Below, in pieces: positions 36,183-44,123 of a stretch of 64,000 nucleotides of DNA. This DNA comes from Castellaniella sp047971665 (lineage in GTDB: Bacteria; Pseudomonadota; Gammaproteobacteria; Burkholderiales; Burkholderiaceae_B), in NCBI RefSeq assembly GCF_047971665.1, contig NZ_JBKEAA010000022.1:1-64000 (forward strand). Direction: 5' to 3'. Below the pieces are notes generated by a model that saw only the letters and a program-made list of their open reading frames with translations, made no database searches and was not told where the DNA came from. Within the stretch, counting starts at the first letter, position 1, and the number at the start of each line of letters is the position of its first letter. The position numbers and the translations under genes are program-made.

Positions 36183-36824
36183 CTATTTTTTCTTGCTGCC
36201 GATCTTGCTTTCCTTGCCCGCCAGCAAACGGTCGATGTTGGCCCGGTGGCGCGACAGCAGCAGGACGCTGATGAATACGATCACGACAATGGTCAGCGGA
36301 TCCGCGTGCCAGGCCACCTTGTCCCCCAGGATGTAGTAGAACGGCGCAAAGACAGCGGCCAGAATCGCCGCCAGGGACGAGTAGCGGGTCACCAGCGCCA
36401 CGATCAGCCAGGTGGCGGCGGTTGCCAGGGCCAGCCAGGGCTGCAGCGCCAGCAGCACGCCCAGCGCCGTGGCGACGCCCTTGCCGCCTCGAAAGCCGAG
36501 GAACAGCGGATACAGATGGCCCAGAAACGCCCCCAGGCCAGCCAGCGGGATCGCGGCTTCGGGCAGCAGGCCCTGACGCACGACCCAGGCGGCCAGCGCC
36601 ACCGCCAGCCAGCCCTTGGCGGCGTCGCCGATCAGGGTCAGGGCCGCAGCCAGCTTGTTGCCGCCTCGCAGCACATTGGTCGCGCCGGGATTGCCCGAAC
36701 CGAAGCTGCGCGGATCTTTCAGGCCCATGACGCGGCTGACCACGACGGCAAAGGGCACGGAGCCCATCAGGTAGCCGATGAGCAGGGCAGTGGCCAGGCC
36801 TGGAATCGAAATAAAAGAAGTCAT
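36183..36824 (-). CDS. plsY: Glycerol-3-phosphate acyltransferase PlsY
   Basis: The 213-residue membrane enzyme has the PlsY signatures: FGSGNPGATNVLRGGNK, LGHLYPLFLGFRGGKGVAT, and about five hydrophobic segments. It makes lysophosphatidate from acyl-phosphate and glycerol-3-phosphate, the first step of phospholipid synthesis with PlsX. The C-terminus ends in a lysine run. It converges with tsaD (39 bp) and diverges from surE; plsX is not in the window. Confidence 0.95.
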   Translation of the reverse strand: MTSFISIPGLATALLIGYLMGSVPFAVVVSRVMGLKDPRSFGSGNPGATNVLRGGNKLAAALTLIGDAAKGWLAVALAAWVVRQGLLPEAAIPLAGLGAFLGHLYPLFLGFRGGKGVATALGVLLALQPWLALATAATWLIVALVTRYSSLAAILAAVFAPFYYILGDKVAWHADPLTIVVIVFISVLLLSRHRANIDRLLAGKESKIGSKKK

Positions 36825-36939
36825 GGCGGGTAGGGCGGCGGGACGATCCGCACGGGATGAGTGATGGGCGCCATTCTAAAGCGCAGCGCGGCGCGGGTAC
36901 AATTCGCACCATCCGGTTTCAAGTGGGAAAGGCGAGCAT

Positions 36940-37686
36940 ATGCGCATTCTGGTGTCCAACGACGATGGCTACAACGCAGCGGGGATCGAAGCCCTGGCGG
37001 CGGCGCTGCGGCCCTTGGGCGAGGTCACCGTGGTGGCGCCGGAAACCAATTGCAGCGCAGCATCCAATTCGCTGACGCTGCGCCGGCCCCTGTCGGTGCG
37101 CCAGGCCGCCAATGGCTTTTATTTCATCAACGGTACGCCTTCGGACTGCGTTCATGTAGCGCTGACAGGCATGCTCGATAACCGACCCGACCTGCTGGTC
37201 TCGGGCATCAACAATGGCGCCAACATGGGCGACGATACCCTGTATTCGGGCACGGTGGCCGCAGCCATGGAAGGCTACCTGTTCGGCATCCCGTCCATGG
37301 CCTTTTCCCTGGCCGACCGCGAGTGGCGCCACCTGGATTGCGCGGCCCGGGTCGCGCATGATCTGGCGGCGCGGTTCCATGATCGGCCCTGGGAGGAACC
37401 GCTGCTGCTCAACATCAATATTCCGGCGGTGCCCTACCGCGACCTGGCGGGCTACCGCACGACCCGCCTGGGGCGCCGTCATCCCGCCGAACCCGTCATC
37501 CGCAGCACGACCCCCTACGGCGAGACGGTGTACTGGATCGGTCCGGTCGGGCAGGCGCTGGACGGCGGCGCCGACACGGATTTCGGCGCCATCCAGGCGC
37601 ATGCCGTATCGATGACGCCCTTGCGGGCCGATCTCACGGACCATGCCCGTACCGACAAGGTCGCGCAGTGGATGAGCGACCGATGA
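36940..37686 (+). CDS. surE: 5'/3'-nucleotidase SurE
   Basis: The 248-residue enzyme carries the SurE metal site ILVSNDDGYNAAGIEAL with the DD pair, then APETNCSAASNSLT and SGINNGANMGDDTLYSGTVAAAMEG. It dephosphorylates nucleoside monophosphates and helps recovery from stationary phase. It begins the surE-pcm-nlpD run; the stop is 16 bp before pcm. A TACAAT hexamer at 36898-36903 could be its -10 element. Confidence 0.96.
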   Translation: MRILVSNDDGYNAAGIEALAAALRPLGEVTVVAPETNCSAASNSLTLRRPLSVRQAANGFYFINGTPSDCVHVALTGMLDNRPDLLVSGINNGANMGDDTLYSGTVAAAMEGYLFGIPSMAFSLADREWRHLDCAARVAHDLAARFHDRPWEEPLLLNINIPAVPYRDLAGYRTTRLGRRHPAEPVIRSTTPYGETVYWIGPVGQALDGGADTDFGAIQAHAVSMTPLRADLTDHARTDKVAQWMSDR

Positions 37687-37702
37687 GTTCCCGGGAGATC
37701 CG

Positions 37703-38548
37703 ATGAGCAAGCCGCGTCATCCGTTGGACAAGCCGCGTCACCCGCTGGACAAGCCTGCGCGCGGGCCGCGGACGTCTCCGGTGGGGTCCGCGCTGGGGCC
37801 CGGCTATTCGGTGGCCAACAGCAATACGCGCATTCTCGGGCCGCGCCCGTCCGCTTTGCCGCACTTCCAGGACAGGACGCCCGTTGCGCCCGCCGCCGCC
37901 AACCTGGGCCTGAATTCGGACCGGTTGCGCCTGCAGATGGTGCATCGCCTGCGCGAGCAGGGGGTTGCCGATGAGCGGGTGCTGTCGGCCATGCAGGCGG
38001 TGCCGCGCCATCTGTTCGTGGATCAGGGGCTGGCCAGCCGGGCCTATGAGGATGCCGCCTTGCCCATCGGCTATGGCCAGACCATTTCCCAGCCCTGGGT
38101 GGTGGCGCATATGCTGGCGGTCATGTGCCAGGGCCGCACGCCGGCGCGGGTGCTGGAGATCGGCGCTGGCTGTGGTTACCAGGCGGCCGTGCTGGCCCGG
38201 TTCGTGCCCGAGGTCCATGCCGTCGAACGGGTGCGCGGCCTGTATGATCAGGCACGGCTGAACCTCGCCCAGGCCGGTGTCCGGGGGCGGGTGCGGCTGA
38301 TTTTTGGCGACGGCATGCGGGGGCTGGAACACCGCGCGCCCTTCGATGGGATTGTCGTTGCCGCTGCGGGGGTTAAAATCCCAGAAGCCTTGCTGCACCA
38401 GCTGGCTGTGGGGGCACGCCTGATCGCCCCGGAAGGCACGGCGCACCAAAGGCTGATCCTGATCGAGCGGACCGGATTGTCCTCCTGGCACCGGCTTGAA
38501 CTCGACGATGTCCGATTCGTACCGTTGCGTCCTGGCACGCAGACCTAA
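37703..38548 (+). CDS. pcm: Protein-L-isoaspartate O-methyltransferase with extended N-terminus
   Basis: The 281-residue protein is longer than the usual roughly 210 residues. The catalytic domain begins near residue 70 (LRLQMVHRLREQGVADERVL) and has the SAM-binding EIGAGCGYQAAVLA and the family motif PIGYGQTISQPWVVAHM. It repairs isoaspartyl damage in proteins. The added N-terminus is Pro/Arg/Lys-rich and starts with two copies of KPRHPLD encoded by a 21-bp tandem repeat (37709-37750). The ATG at 37703 is 16 bp after surE; a later start such as GTG 37782 or ATG 37937 would remove much of the extension. Confidence 0.9.
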   Translation: MSKPRHPLDKPRHPLDKPARGPRTSPVGSALGPGYSVANSNTRILGPRPSALPHFQDRTPVAPAAANLGLNSDRLRLQMVHRLREQGVADERVLSAMQAVPRHLFVDQGLASRAYEDAALPIGYGQTISQPWVVAHMLAVMCQGRTPARVLEIGAGCGYQAAVLARFVPEVHAVERVRGLYDQARLNLAQAGVRGRVRLIFGDGMRGLEHRAPFDGIVVAAAGVKIPEALLHQLAVGARLIAPEGTAHQRLILIERTGLSSWHRLELDDVRFVPLRPGTQT

Positions 38549-38561
38549 GTAGGAGAACCAC

Positions 38562-39416
38562 ATGCTCGATGGGACGCTGGTGACAGATGCTCCGTCTACC
38601 CAACCGCAGCGCACCGGGCGCTTTCTTCTGTCGGCCGTCACCTTGTCGGTTGCCGTCCTGTCAGCGGTTGGTTTGTCGGGCTGCGCCTCGACCTCCGCGC
38701 GCGCGCCCGTGACCGATCATTCCAGCGGGACCGCCGCCGGAGGGGCGCAGGCAAAGGGCACCTATGTCGTGCGGGCGGGCGACACCCTCTACAAGATCGC
38801 CCAGGCGCATGGCATGGAGGTCTCGCGCCTGGCAAAGTTGAACAACATCGGCGACCCGACCCAGCTGGCCATTGGCCAGGTGCTGCGTCTGGACAGCGGC
38901 ACCCCGATGCCTTCGGGCGGCTCGGGCGCGACGACTTCGCCGGTCAAGCCCGCATCCTCGGGGGGCGCCTCGGGCGGCAGCGGTGGCTCCACGGCGACGG
39001 GCGGCACGACGACGCCGGTCGAGACCTCGGCCTCGCGCGCCAGCGACGCCAGCCTGATCTCCTGGGACTGGCCCAGCAGCGGCAAGATCATCCAGGGGTT
39101 CAACGCCACCACCAAGGGCATCGACATCGAGGGTGTCGTGGGCGCGCCTGTGACGGCCGCTGCCGAGGGCAAGGTCATGTACGCCGGCAACGGTGTGCGC
39201 GGCCTGGGCAATCTGATCCTGCTTGGCCACAGCAACGGCTTCATCACGGCCTATGCGCATAATCAGTCTCTGCTGGTCAAGACGGGCGCGACCGTGAAAA
39301 AAGGCGCCAAAATCGCCACGCTGGGCCAGAGCGATACCACTTCGCCGCGCCTGCATTTCGAGATCCGCCGTCGCGGTACGCCGGTCAATCCCCTGTCCTA
39401 CCTGCCGGCGCGATGA
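38562..39416 (+). CDS. nlpD: NlpD-like lipoprotein, LysM plus degenerate M23 domain
   Basis: The 284-residue precursor has a signal peptide with lipobox LSGC near residue 42, a LysM domain (YVVRAGDTLYKIAQAHGM) at about 65-110, a Gly/Ser/Thr-rich linker, and a C-terminal M23-like domain from about 175. The M23 metal ligands are partly replaced (KGIDIEG), as in NlpD and EnvC activators. By family it activates the amidase AmiC at the division site. AGGAGA precedes the ATG. The stop overlaps the next start in ATGA. rpoS, which usually follows nlpD, is absent. Confidence 0.92.
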   Translation: MLDGTLVTDAPSTQPQRTGRFLLSAVTLSVAVLSAVGLSGCASTSARAPVTDHSSGTAAGGAQAKGTYVVRAGDTLYKIAQAHGMEVSRLAKLNNIGDPTQLAIGQVLRLDSGTPMPSGGSGATTSPVKPASSGGASGGSGGSTATGGTTTPVETSASRASDASLISWDWPSSGKIIQGFNATTKGIDIEGVVGAPVTAAAEGKVMYAGNGVRGLGNLILLGHSNGFITAYAHNQSLLVKTGATVKKGAKIATLGQSDTTSPRLHFEIRRRGTPVNPLSYLPAR

Positions 39417-40192
39417 TTCCGACGCTGGTCTTCGACCTCGAAACGATCCCGGACGCCGACGGTCTGCGGCGCCTGGAACCGCAGTGGGCCGATCTGCCGG
39501 ATGCCGATCTGATCGAGGTCGCGCTTGCCCGTCGCCGCGAGACCCATGGCAACGATTTTCTGCCGCTGCACTTGCAGAAGATCGCTGTCATCGGCTGTGT
39601 GTTCCGTGACGACCAGGGGTTTCGCGTCCGCACGCTGGGCCAGACGGACGATCCCGAGGAGACCCTGATTGCCGGTTTCTTCAAGACCATCGGCCATTAC
39701 ACGCCCACGCTGGTCAGCTGGAATGGTTCGGGGTTCGATCTGCCCGTGCTGCACTATCGCAGCCTGATTCATGGCGTGGCCGCGCTGCGCTACTGGGACA
39801 CGGGCGAGGACGATCGCGATTTCCGTTTCAACAACTACCTGAACCGCTACCACACCCGGCACGTCGATCTGATGGACGTGCTGGCAAAATTCAACGGTCG
39901 CGCCAACGCGCCGCTGGATCAGCTGGCCAAGCTGTGCGGTTTCCCGGGCAAACTCGACATGGACGGAGGCCAGGTCTGGCAGGCCTGGCATGCCGGGCAA
40001 CGGGATCAGGTGCGCAACTACTGCGAGACCGACGTGGTCAATACCTGGCTGGTGTATTGCCGCTACCGCCTGATCAAGGGCGAACTCGATGCGGCCGCCT
40101 ATGCGGCCGAACTCGCGCTGGTGCGCGACACCCTGGCGGCCATCGATGCGCCCCACTGGAAAGCATTCCTCTCTGCCTGGCCTCATGGTTGA
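39413..40192 (+). CDS. Predicted 3'-5' exonuclease, PolB-like family
   Basis: This 259-residue protein has the DEDDy exonuclease pattern of the predicted PolB-like 3'-5' exonuclease family: VFDLETIPD near residue 5, LVSWNGSGFDLPVL near 100, and RNYCETDVVNTWLVYCRY near 205. It would digest DNA or RNA from the 3' end; the substrate is not known. It overlaps nlpD by ATGA and rlmD by eight bases, so it is co-translated with both. Confidence 0.85.
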   Translation: MIPTLVFDLETIPDADGLRRLEPQWADLPDADLIEVALARRRETHGNDFLPLHLQKIAVIGCVFRDDQGFRVRTLGQTDDPEETLIAGFFKTIGHYTPTLVSWNGSGFDLPVLHYRSLIHGVAALRYWDTGEDDRDFRFNNYLNRYHTRHVDLMDVLAKFNGRANAPLDQLAKLCGFPGKLDMDGGQVWQAWHAGQRDQVRNYCETDVVNTWLVYCRYRLIKGELDAAAYAAELALVRDTLAAIDAPHWKAFLSAWPHG

Positions 40193-41507
40193 ACCCATTC
40201 TGTTGTCCCTGAATGTCGAATCCCTGGATCTCGAAGGCCAGGGTATTGCCCATCACGAAGGCAAAGTCGTCTTTATCGAGGGCGCGCTGCCCGGCGAACG
40301 GGTTCTGGCCCGCGTGACGCGCCGCAAGCCGTCCTTCGATAAAGCCAAGGTCGAGCGCGTCCTGCGGCCTTCCGCCCAACGTGCCCGGCCCCCGTGTCCG
40401 CATTTCGGCGTCTGCGGGGGATGCGCCATGCAGCACTTCGAACCGGCCGCCCAGATGGCGATCAAGCAGCGCGCCCTCGAGGATGCGCTGGCGCACATCG
40501 GCAAAGTCCGGTCCGCGCAGATCCTGCCAGCGTTGCAGGGGCCGACTTCCGGCTACCGCCATCGCGCCCGGCTGTCCGTGCGGCTGGTGCCGAAAAAGGG
40601 TGGCATGCTGGTGGGGTTCCGTGAGCGCGCCAGCAGCTACGTGGCCGACATGCAATCCTGTCTCGTGCTGCCGCCGCACGTGTCGGCGCTACTGATGCCG
40701 TTGCGCGACCTGATCGGCGGGCTGTCGCGGCCTGACCGCATGCCGCAGATCGAGGTGGCCGTCGGCGACGAATCCACGGTGTTCTGCCTGCGGCACCTCG
40801 AGCCGCTGACCCCGTCCGACCTGGAGCGCCTGCGCGATTTTGGCGTCCGGCACCGGATCGACTGGTGGTTGCAGCCCAAGGGGCCGGAGACGGCGCATCC
40901 GCTGGATCCCGCCCGGGCGGACACGCTGGCCTATGCGCTGCCGGCCTATGGCCTGCGGATGCACTACCGGCCCACGGATTTCACCCAGGTCAACCCCCAC
41001 ATCAATCAGGTGCTGGTGGCGCGGGCCCTGAGCCTGCTGGACGTCCAGCCCGATGATCGCGTGGCCGACCTGTTCTGTGGTCTGGGCAATTTCAGCCTGC
41101 CGCTGGCCACGCAGGGCAGGGCGGTCGTGGGCATCGAAGGCAGCGCGGCGCTGGTGTCCCGCGCCCGCGAGGACGCCGTCCGCCAGGGCCTGGCGGACAA
41201 GGCCGCGTTCACCGAGCTCAACCTGTTCGAAGTGGATGCCGACTGGCTGCGCGGCCTGGGTCATTTCGACCGCATGCTGATCGATCCTCCCCGCGAAGGC
41301 GCGTTGGCCGTGGCGCAGGCGCTGGCTGCGCTGACGCCCGCGCAAAGGCCGCGCCGCGTGGTGTACGTGTCCTGTAATCCCGCCACCCTGGCGCGCGATG
41401 CCGGGGTGCTGCACCATGTGGGCGGATGGACGCTGAAGGCCGCGGGCGCGGTCAATATGTTCCCTCACACGGCGCACGTGGAATCGATCTCGGTCTTCGA
41501 ACCCTGA
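40185..41507 (+). CDS. rlmD: 23S rRNA (uracil-1939 C5)-methyltransferase RlmD
   Basis: The 440-residue enzyme has an N-terminal TRAM domain (about 1-65), a 4Fe-4S site with the cysteines of CPHFGVCGGC and a later Cys in QSCLVLPP, and a C-terminal Rossmann methyltransferase domain with VADLFCGLGNFSLPLA, IDPPREGA and the catalytic cysteine in VYVSCNPATLARD. It methylates U1939 of 23S rRNA. The ATG at 40185 lies inside the end of the exonuclease gene. Confidence 0.95.
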   Translation: MVEPILLSLNVESLDLEGQGIAHHEGKVVFIEGALPGERVLARVTRRKPSFDKAKVERVLRPSAQRARPPCPHFGVCGGCAMQHFEPAAQMAIKQRALEDALAHIGKVRSAQILPALQGPTSGYRHRARLSVRLVPKKGGMLVGFRERASSYVADMQSCLVLPPHVSALLMPLRDLIGGLSRPDRMPQIEVAVGDESTVFCLRHLEPLTPSDLERLRDFGVRHRIDWWLQPKGPETAHPLDPARADTLAYALPAYGLRMHYRPTDFTQVNPHINQVLVARALSLLDVQPDDRVADLFCGLGNFSLPLATQGRAVVGIEGSAALVSRAREDAVRQGLADKAAFTELNLFEVDADWLRGLGHFDRMLIDPPREGALAVAQALAALTPAQRPRRVVYVSCNPATLARDAGVLHHVGGWTLKAAGAVNMFPHTAHVESISVFEP

Positions 41508-41517
41508 GGGACTTTAT

Positions 41518-42729
41518 ATGAATCAAGAGCATTCCGTTCCGGACACGAACGGAAAACGCGCCATTCCGCGCACGGTCTGGATGCTGGGGCTGGTCAGCCT
41601 GTTCATGGATCTTTCATCGGAAATGATCCACAGCCTGCTGCCGATCTTCCTGGTCTCCGGCCTGGGCGCGAGTGTGCTGGCTGTCGGTGTCATCGAGGGC
41701 GTGGCCGAGGCCATCGCCCTGATCGTCAAAGTCTTTTCCGGTGCGATCAGCGATGCCCTGGGTCGGCGCAAGGGGCTGCTGTTGGCGGGCTACGGGTTGG
41801 CCGCCTTGAGCAAACCGCTGTTTCCACTGGCGCATTCGGTGACGATGGTGTTCGCGGCCCGTTTCATCGACCGGATCGGCAAGGGCATCCGGGGTGCGCC
41901 GCGCGATGCCCTGGTCGCCGATGTCACGCCGCCGCGGATTCGCGGAGCGGCCTTCGGCCTGCGCCAGTCCATGGATACCGTGGGCGCGCTCCTGGGGCCG
42001 GGGCTGGCGGTCATCCTGATGCTGGCTTTCACTGATATCCGGCACGTGTTGTGGTTTGCCGTGGTGCCGGGAATCGTGGCCATGGGGCTGCTGTTCTGGG
42101 GGGTGCGGGAGGCGGGTCCGGCGCCGGGGCGGGGCCGCGTGTTTCGTTCTCCCATCCGTTGGCACGCCGTGCGCGGCCTGGGCGCGGCCTACTGGCGGGT
42201 GGTGACGATCGGCGCCGTGTTCACGCTGGCGCGCTTCAGCGAGGCCTTTCTGATCCTGCGTGGGCAGGATATGGGCCTGAGTGCCGCCTGGGCGCCCGTC
42301 GTGCTGATCGTGATGTCGCTGTTTTACACGCTGTCGGCCTATCCGGCAGGCTGGCTGTCGGATCGTGTGCCGCGCACGGCGGTGCTGGCCTCCGGCCTGA
42401 TCCTGCTGGTGCTGGCCGATCTGGCGCTGGCGATCGACGGCGGCGCCTGGCCGTTGCTGGCGGGCGCGGCGCTATGGGGGCTGCACATGGGATTCAGCCA
42501 GGGGATCCTGTCGGCCATGGTGGCGGACACAGCGCCTGCGGATATGAAGGGGACGGCGTTCGGGGTCTTCAATCTCGCCAGCGGCGTGTGCATGCTGCTG
42601 GCCAGCGTCCTGGCCGGCTGGCTGTGGCAGGCCTGGGGGCCGTCCGCGACCTTTCTGGCCGGCGCCGTGTTCGCGGCCGTGGCGCTGCTGGGGCTGGCCA
42701 TGCCGGCGGGACGGGGGCGGGCAGCGTAG
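41518..42729 (+). CDS. Major facilitator superfamily transporter
   Basis: The 403-residue membrane protein has about 12 hydrophobic segments, with MFS motif A-like GAISDALGRRKGLLLAGYG near residue 80 and GKGIRGAPRDALVADV in the loop after helix 4. The substrate is unknown. It starts 10 bp after rlmD and may be in the same transcript, although the preceding GAGGGA is a fair ribosome site of its own. The 3' end meets the possible VapC remnant. Confidence 0.85.
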   Translation: MNQEHSVPDTNGKRAIPRTVWMLGLVSLFMDLSSEMIHSLLPIFLVSGLGASVLAVGVIEGVAEAIALIVKVFSGAISDALGRRKGLLLAGYGLAALSKPLFPLAHSVTMVFAARFIDRIGKGIRGAPRDALVADVTPPRIRGAAFGLRQSMDTVGALLGPGLAVILMLAFTDIRHVLWFAVVPGIVAMGLLFWGVREAGPAPGRGRVFRSPIRWHAVRGLGAAYWRVVTIGAVFTLARFSEAFLILRGQDMGLSAAWAPVVLIVMSLFYTLSAYPAGWLSDRVPRTAVLASGLILLVLADLALAIDGGAWPLLAGAALWGLHMGFSQGILSAMVADTAPADMKGTAFGVFNLASGVCMLLASVLAGWLWQAWGPSATFLAGAVFAAVALLGLAMPAGRGRAA

Positions 42730-42842
42730 GGGTTGTTGGCGATCAGCGCGTGCGCGGCGATCTGCGTATCCAGCGCGCCGATGCCTTGCAAGAACCGTCC
42801 GACCTCGCGTTCGAGTCGCGTGGCTGTGGACAGCAGACGGGC
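42728..42842 (-). pseudogene. Possible remnant of a VapC-type PIN toxin gene
   Basis: On the minus strand the frame reads TRLEREVGRFLQGIGALDTQIAAHALIANN across about 42740-42825. LDTQIAAHAL followed by NN resembles the C-terminal part of VapC PIN toxins (LDTLIAAHAL...TNN) with the usual spacer shortened. No start, no N-terminal catalytic Asp region and no antitoxin gene are visible, so this is at best a decayed fragment. Chance resemblance is possible. Confidence 0.35.
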
Positions 42843-43056
42843 CTCCCCGTAGAGAGGTGATGAATTCCTGAAAAGGCCAGGATAAAAGGGGGCGGCCGAG
42901 GATGAGCCGGCGCGTGATCCGTTTTGTCCGTCGGGAGAACCACGGAATCGGGAGGATGGAGGCGATCGCGGTTTTCGGACGCAGCGGTGAAGGAATCTCT
43001 TCTGTGGTGGGCCGTATCCGTGTATTCCCTCGCCAGGCATCCGCCAAAGAACACAA
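42843..43056. other. Intergenic region without a supported gene
   Basis: Together with the possible PIN remnant this makes a 327-bp gap between the MFS gene and the LysR-type gene. I see no promoter, RNA or intact reading frame with coding character. Confidence 0.5.
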
Positions 43057-44010
43057 TTAGTGCTCTGTCCGGCGGGTCGCCGTACTTCTCTGGGTGCGCA
43101 GTTTGTCGCCCAGTTCCGCCGCCAGGAAATCGACGAAGGTCCGAATGCGCGTCGAGAGCTGGTGGCTCTGTGCATAGACCGCATAAATGTTGGCTCCCGG
43201 CGTCGAATGCAGCGGAAGCACCTGCACCAGACGCCCGTCGGCCAGGTATTGATTAATGTCCCATTCCGCCCGCATCAGGATGCCGTGTCCGTCCAGCGCC
43301 CATTGGACCGCGATCTCGCCATCGTTGGTCGTCAGCGTGCCGTGGGTATGGATGGATTCGGTCTTCTGCGTGCCACCACGGCCGCTGCTCAGTTTCCAGA
43401 CGCCATAGGCTTCGTCTCCTTGCCGGATACCGATGCAGTTGTGTCGGTTCAAGTCCCGTGGAGAAGCCGGCATGCCGTGTCGGGCGAGATAGGCTGGTGC
43501 CGCGCATAGCAGCCGTCGGTTGGGGGCCAGGCTGCGGGCGATGACACGGGTGTCGGGCGGCTCTCCGAAACGAATGCACACGTCGAAGGCGCCTTCAGTC
43601 AGCGGCGGCGGTGTGACGGAAAGCTGCAACTGAACAGAGACCTGCGGATACTGCGTGATGAAGCGTGAAATGGCCGGACCGACATGGCTGCGGCCGAAGC
43701 CGAGTGTGGCATTGACGCGCAACAGGCCCGTTGGCCCCTTCTTCGCGCTGCCCAGCAGTTCGCCCAGTTCATCGATCTCATCCAGGATCCTGCGTGCCCG
43801 TTCCAGATAGACCTCACCCTCCGGGGTCAACATCATCCGCCGGGTGGTGCGATTGACCAACATGACGCCTGCGCGTTGTTCCATCTGCGCGAGCCGCTTG
43901 CTGACGGCGGCTGCCGTGAGGCCGAGTTCCCGGGCCGTTGCGCTCAGGCTGCCGGCTGCGGCCAGTACTGAAAAAAAGCCGAGATCGGCAGGATGAATGG
44001 TCTCGCTCAT
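43057..44010 (-). CDS. LysR-family regulator, DmlR type
   Basis: This 317-residue regulator has an N-terminal winged helix (about 5-65; FSVLAAAGSLSATARELGLTAAAVSKRLAQME) and a C-terminal periplasmic-binding-protein-like effector domain. It is divergent from the tartrate/malate dehydrogenase gene, as DmlR is from dmlA in E. coli. The 113-bp gap holds a 9-bp inverted repeat that fits a LysR site. By analogy it activates the dehydrogenase in response to D-malate or tartrate; the inducer is inferred. Confidence 0.88.
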   Translation of the reverse strand: MSETIHPADLGFFSVLAAAGSLSATARELGLTAAAVSKRLAQMEQRAGVMLVNRTTRRMMLTPEGEVYLERARRILDEIDELGELLGSAKKGPTGLLRVNATLGFGRSHVGPAISRFITQYPQVSVQLQLSVTPPPLTEGAFDVCIRFGEPPDTRVIARSLAPNRRLLCAAPAYLARHGMPASPRDLNRHNCIGIRQGDEAYGVWKLSSGRGGTQKTESIHTHGTLTTNDGEIAVQWALDGHGILMRAEWDINQYLADGRLVQVLPLHSTPGANIYAVYAQSHQLSTRIRTFVDFLAAELGDKLRTQRSTATRRTEH

Positions 44011-44016
44011 GGTGCC

Positions 44017-44049
44017 TCAATTCATGAATCAAAGTTAATTATGAATTGA
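44017..44049. promoter_or_regulatory. Inverted repeat between the LysR-type gene and the dehydrogenase gene: candidate operator
   Basis: TCAATTCAT (44017-44025) and ATGAATTGA (44041-44049) are perfect inverse complements separated by 15 bp. The left arm also contains the palindrome TTCATGAA. The AT-rich symmetric site starts only 6 bp before the LysR-type start codon, which suits autorepression plus activation of the divergent gene. Confidence 0.65.
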
Positions 44050-44083
44050 TTTTAGACGTGATCTTTAGGAAATAAACATGATT

Positions 44084-44101
44084 AAAGTGTTCCAACACTT
44101 T
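44084..44101. promoter_or_regulatory. 18-bp palindrome upstream of the dehydrogenase gene
   Basis: AAAGTGTTCCAACACTTT is a perfect palindrome centred about 31 bp before the ATG. It could be a second regulator site or a leader hairpin. The binding protein is unknown. Confidence 0.6.
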
Positions 44102-44123
44102 CAATTTCCATTGGGCGGAGACC

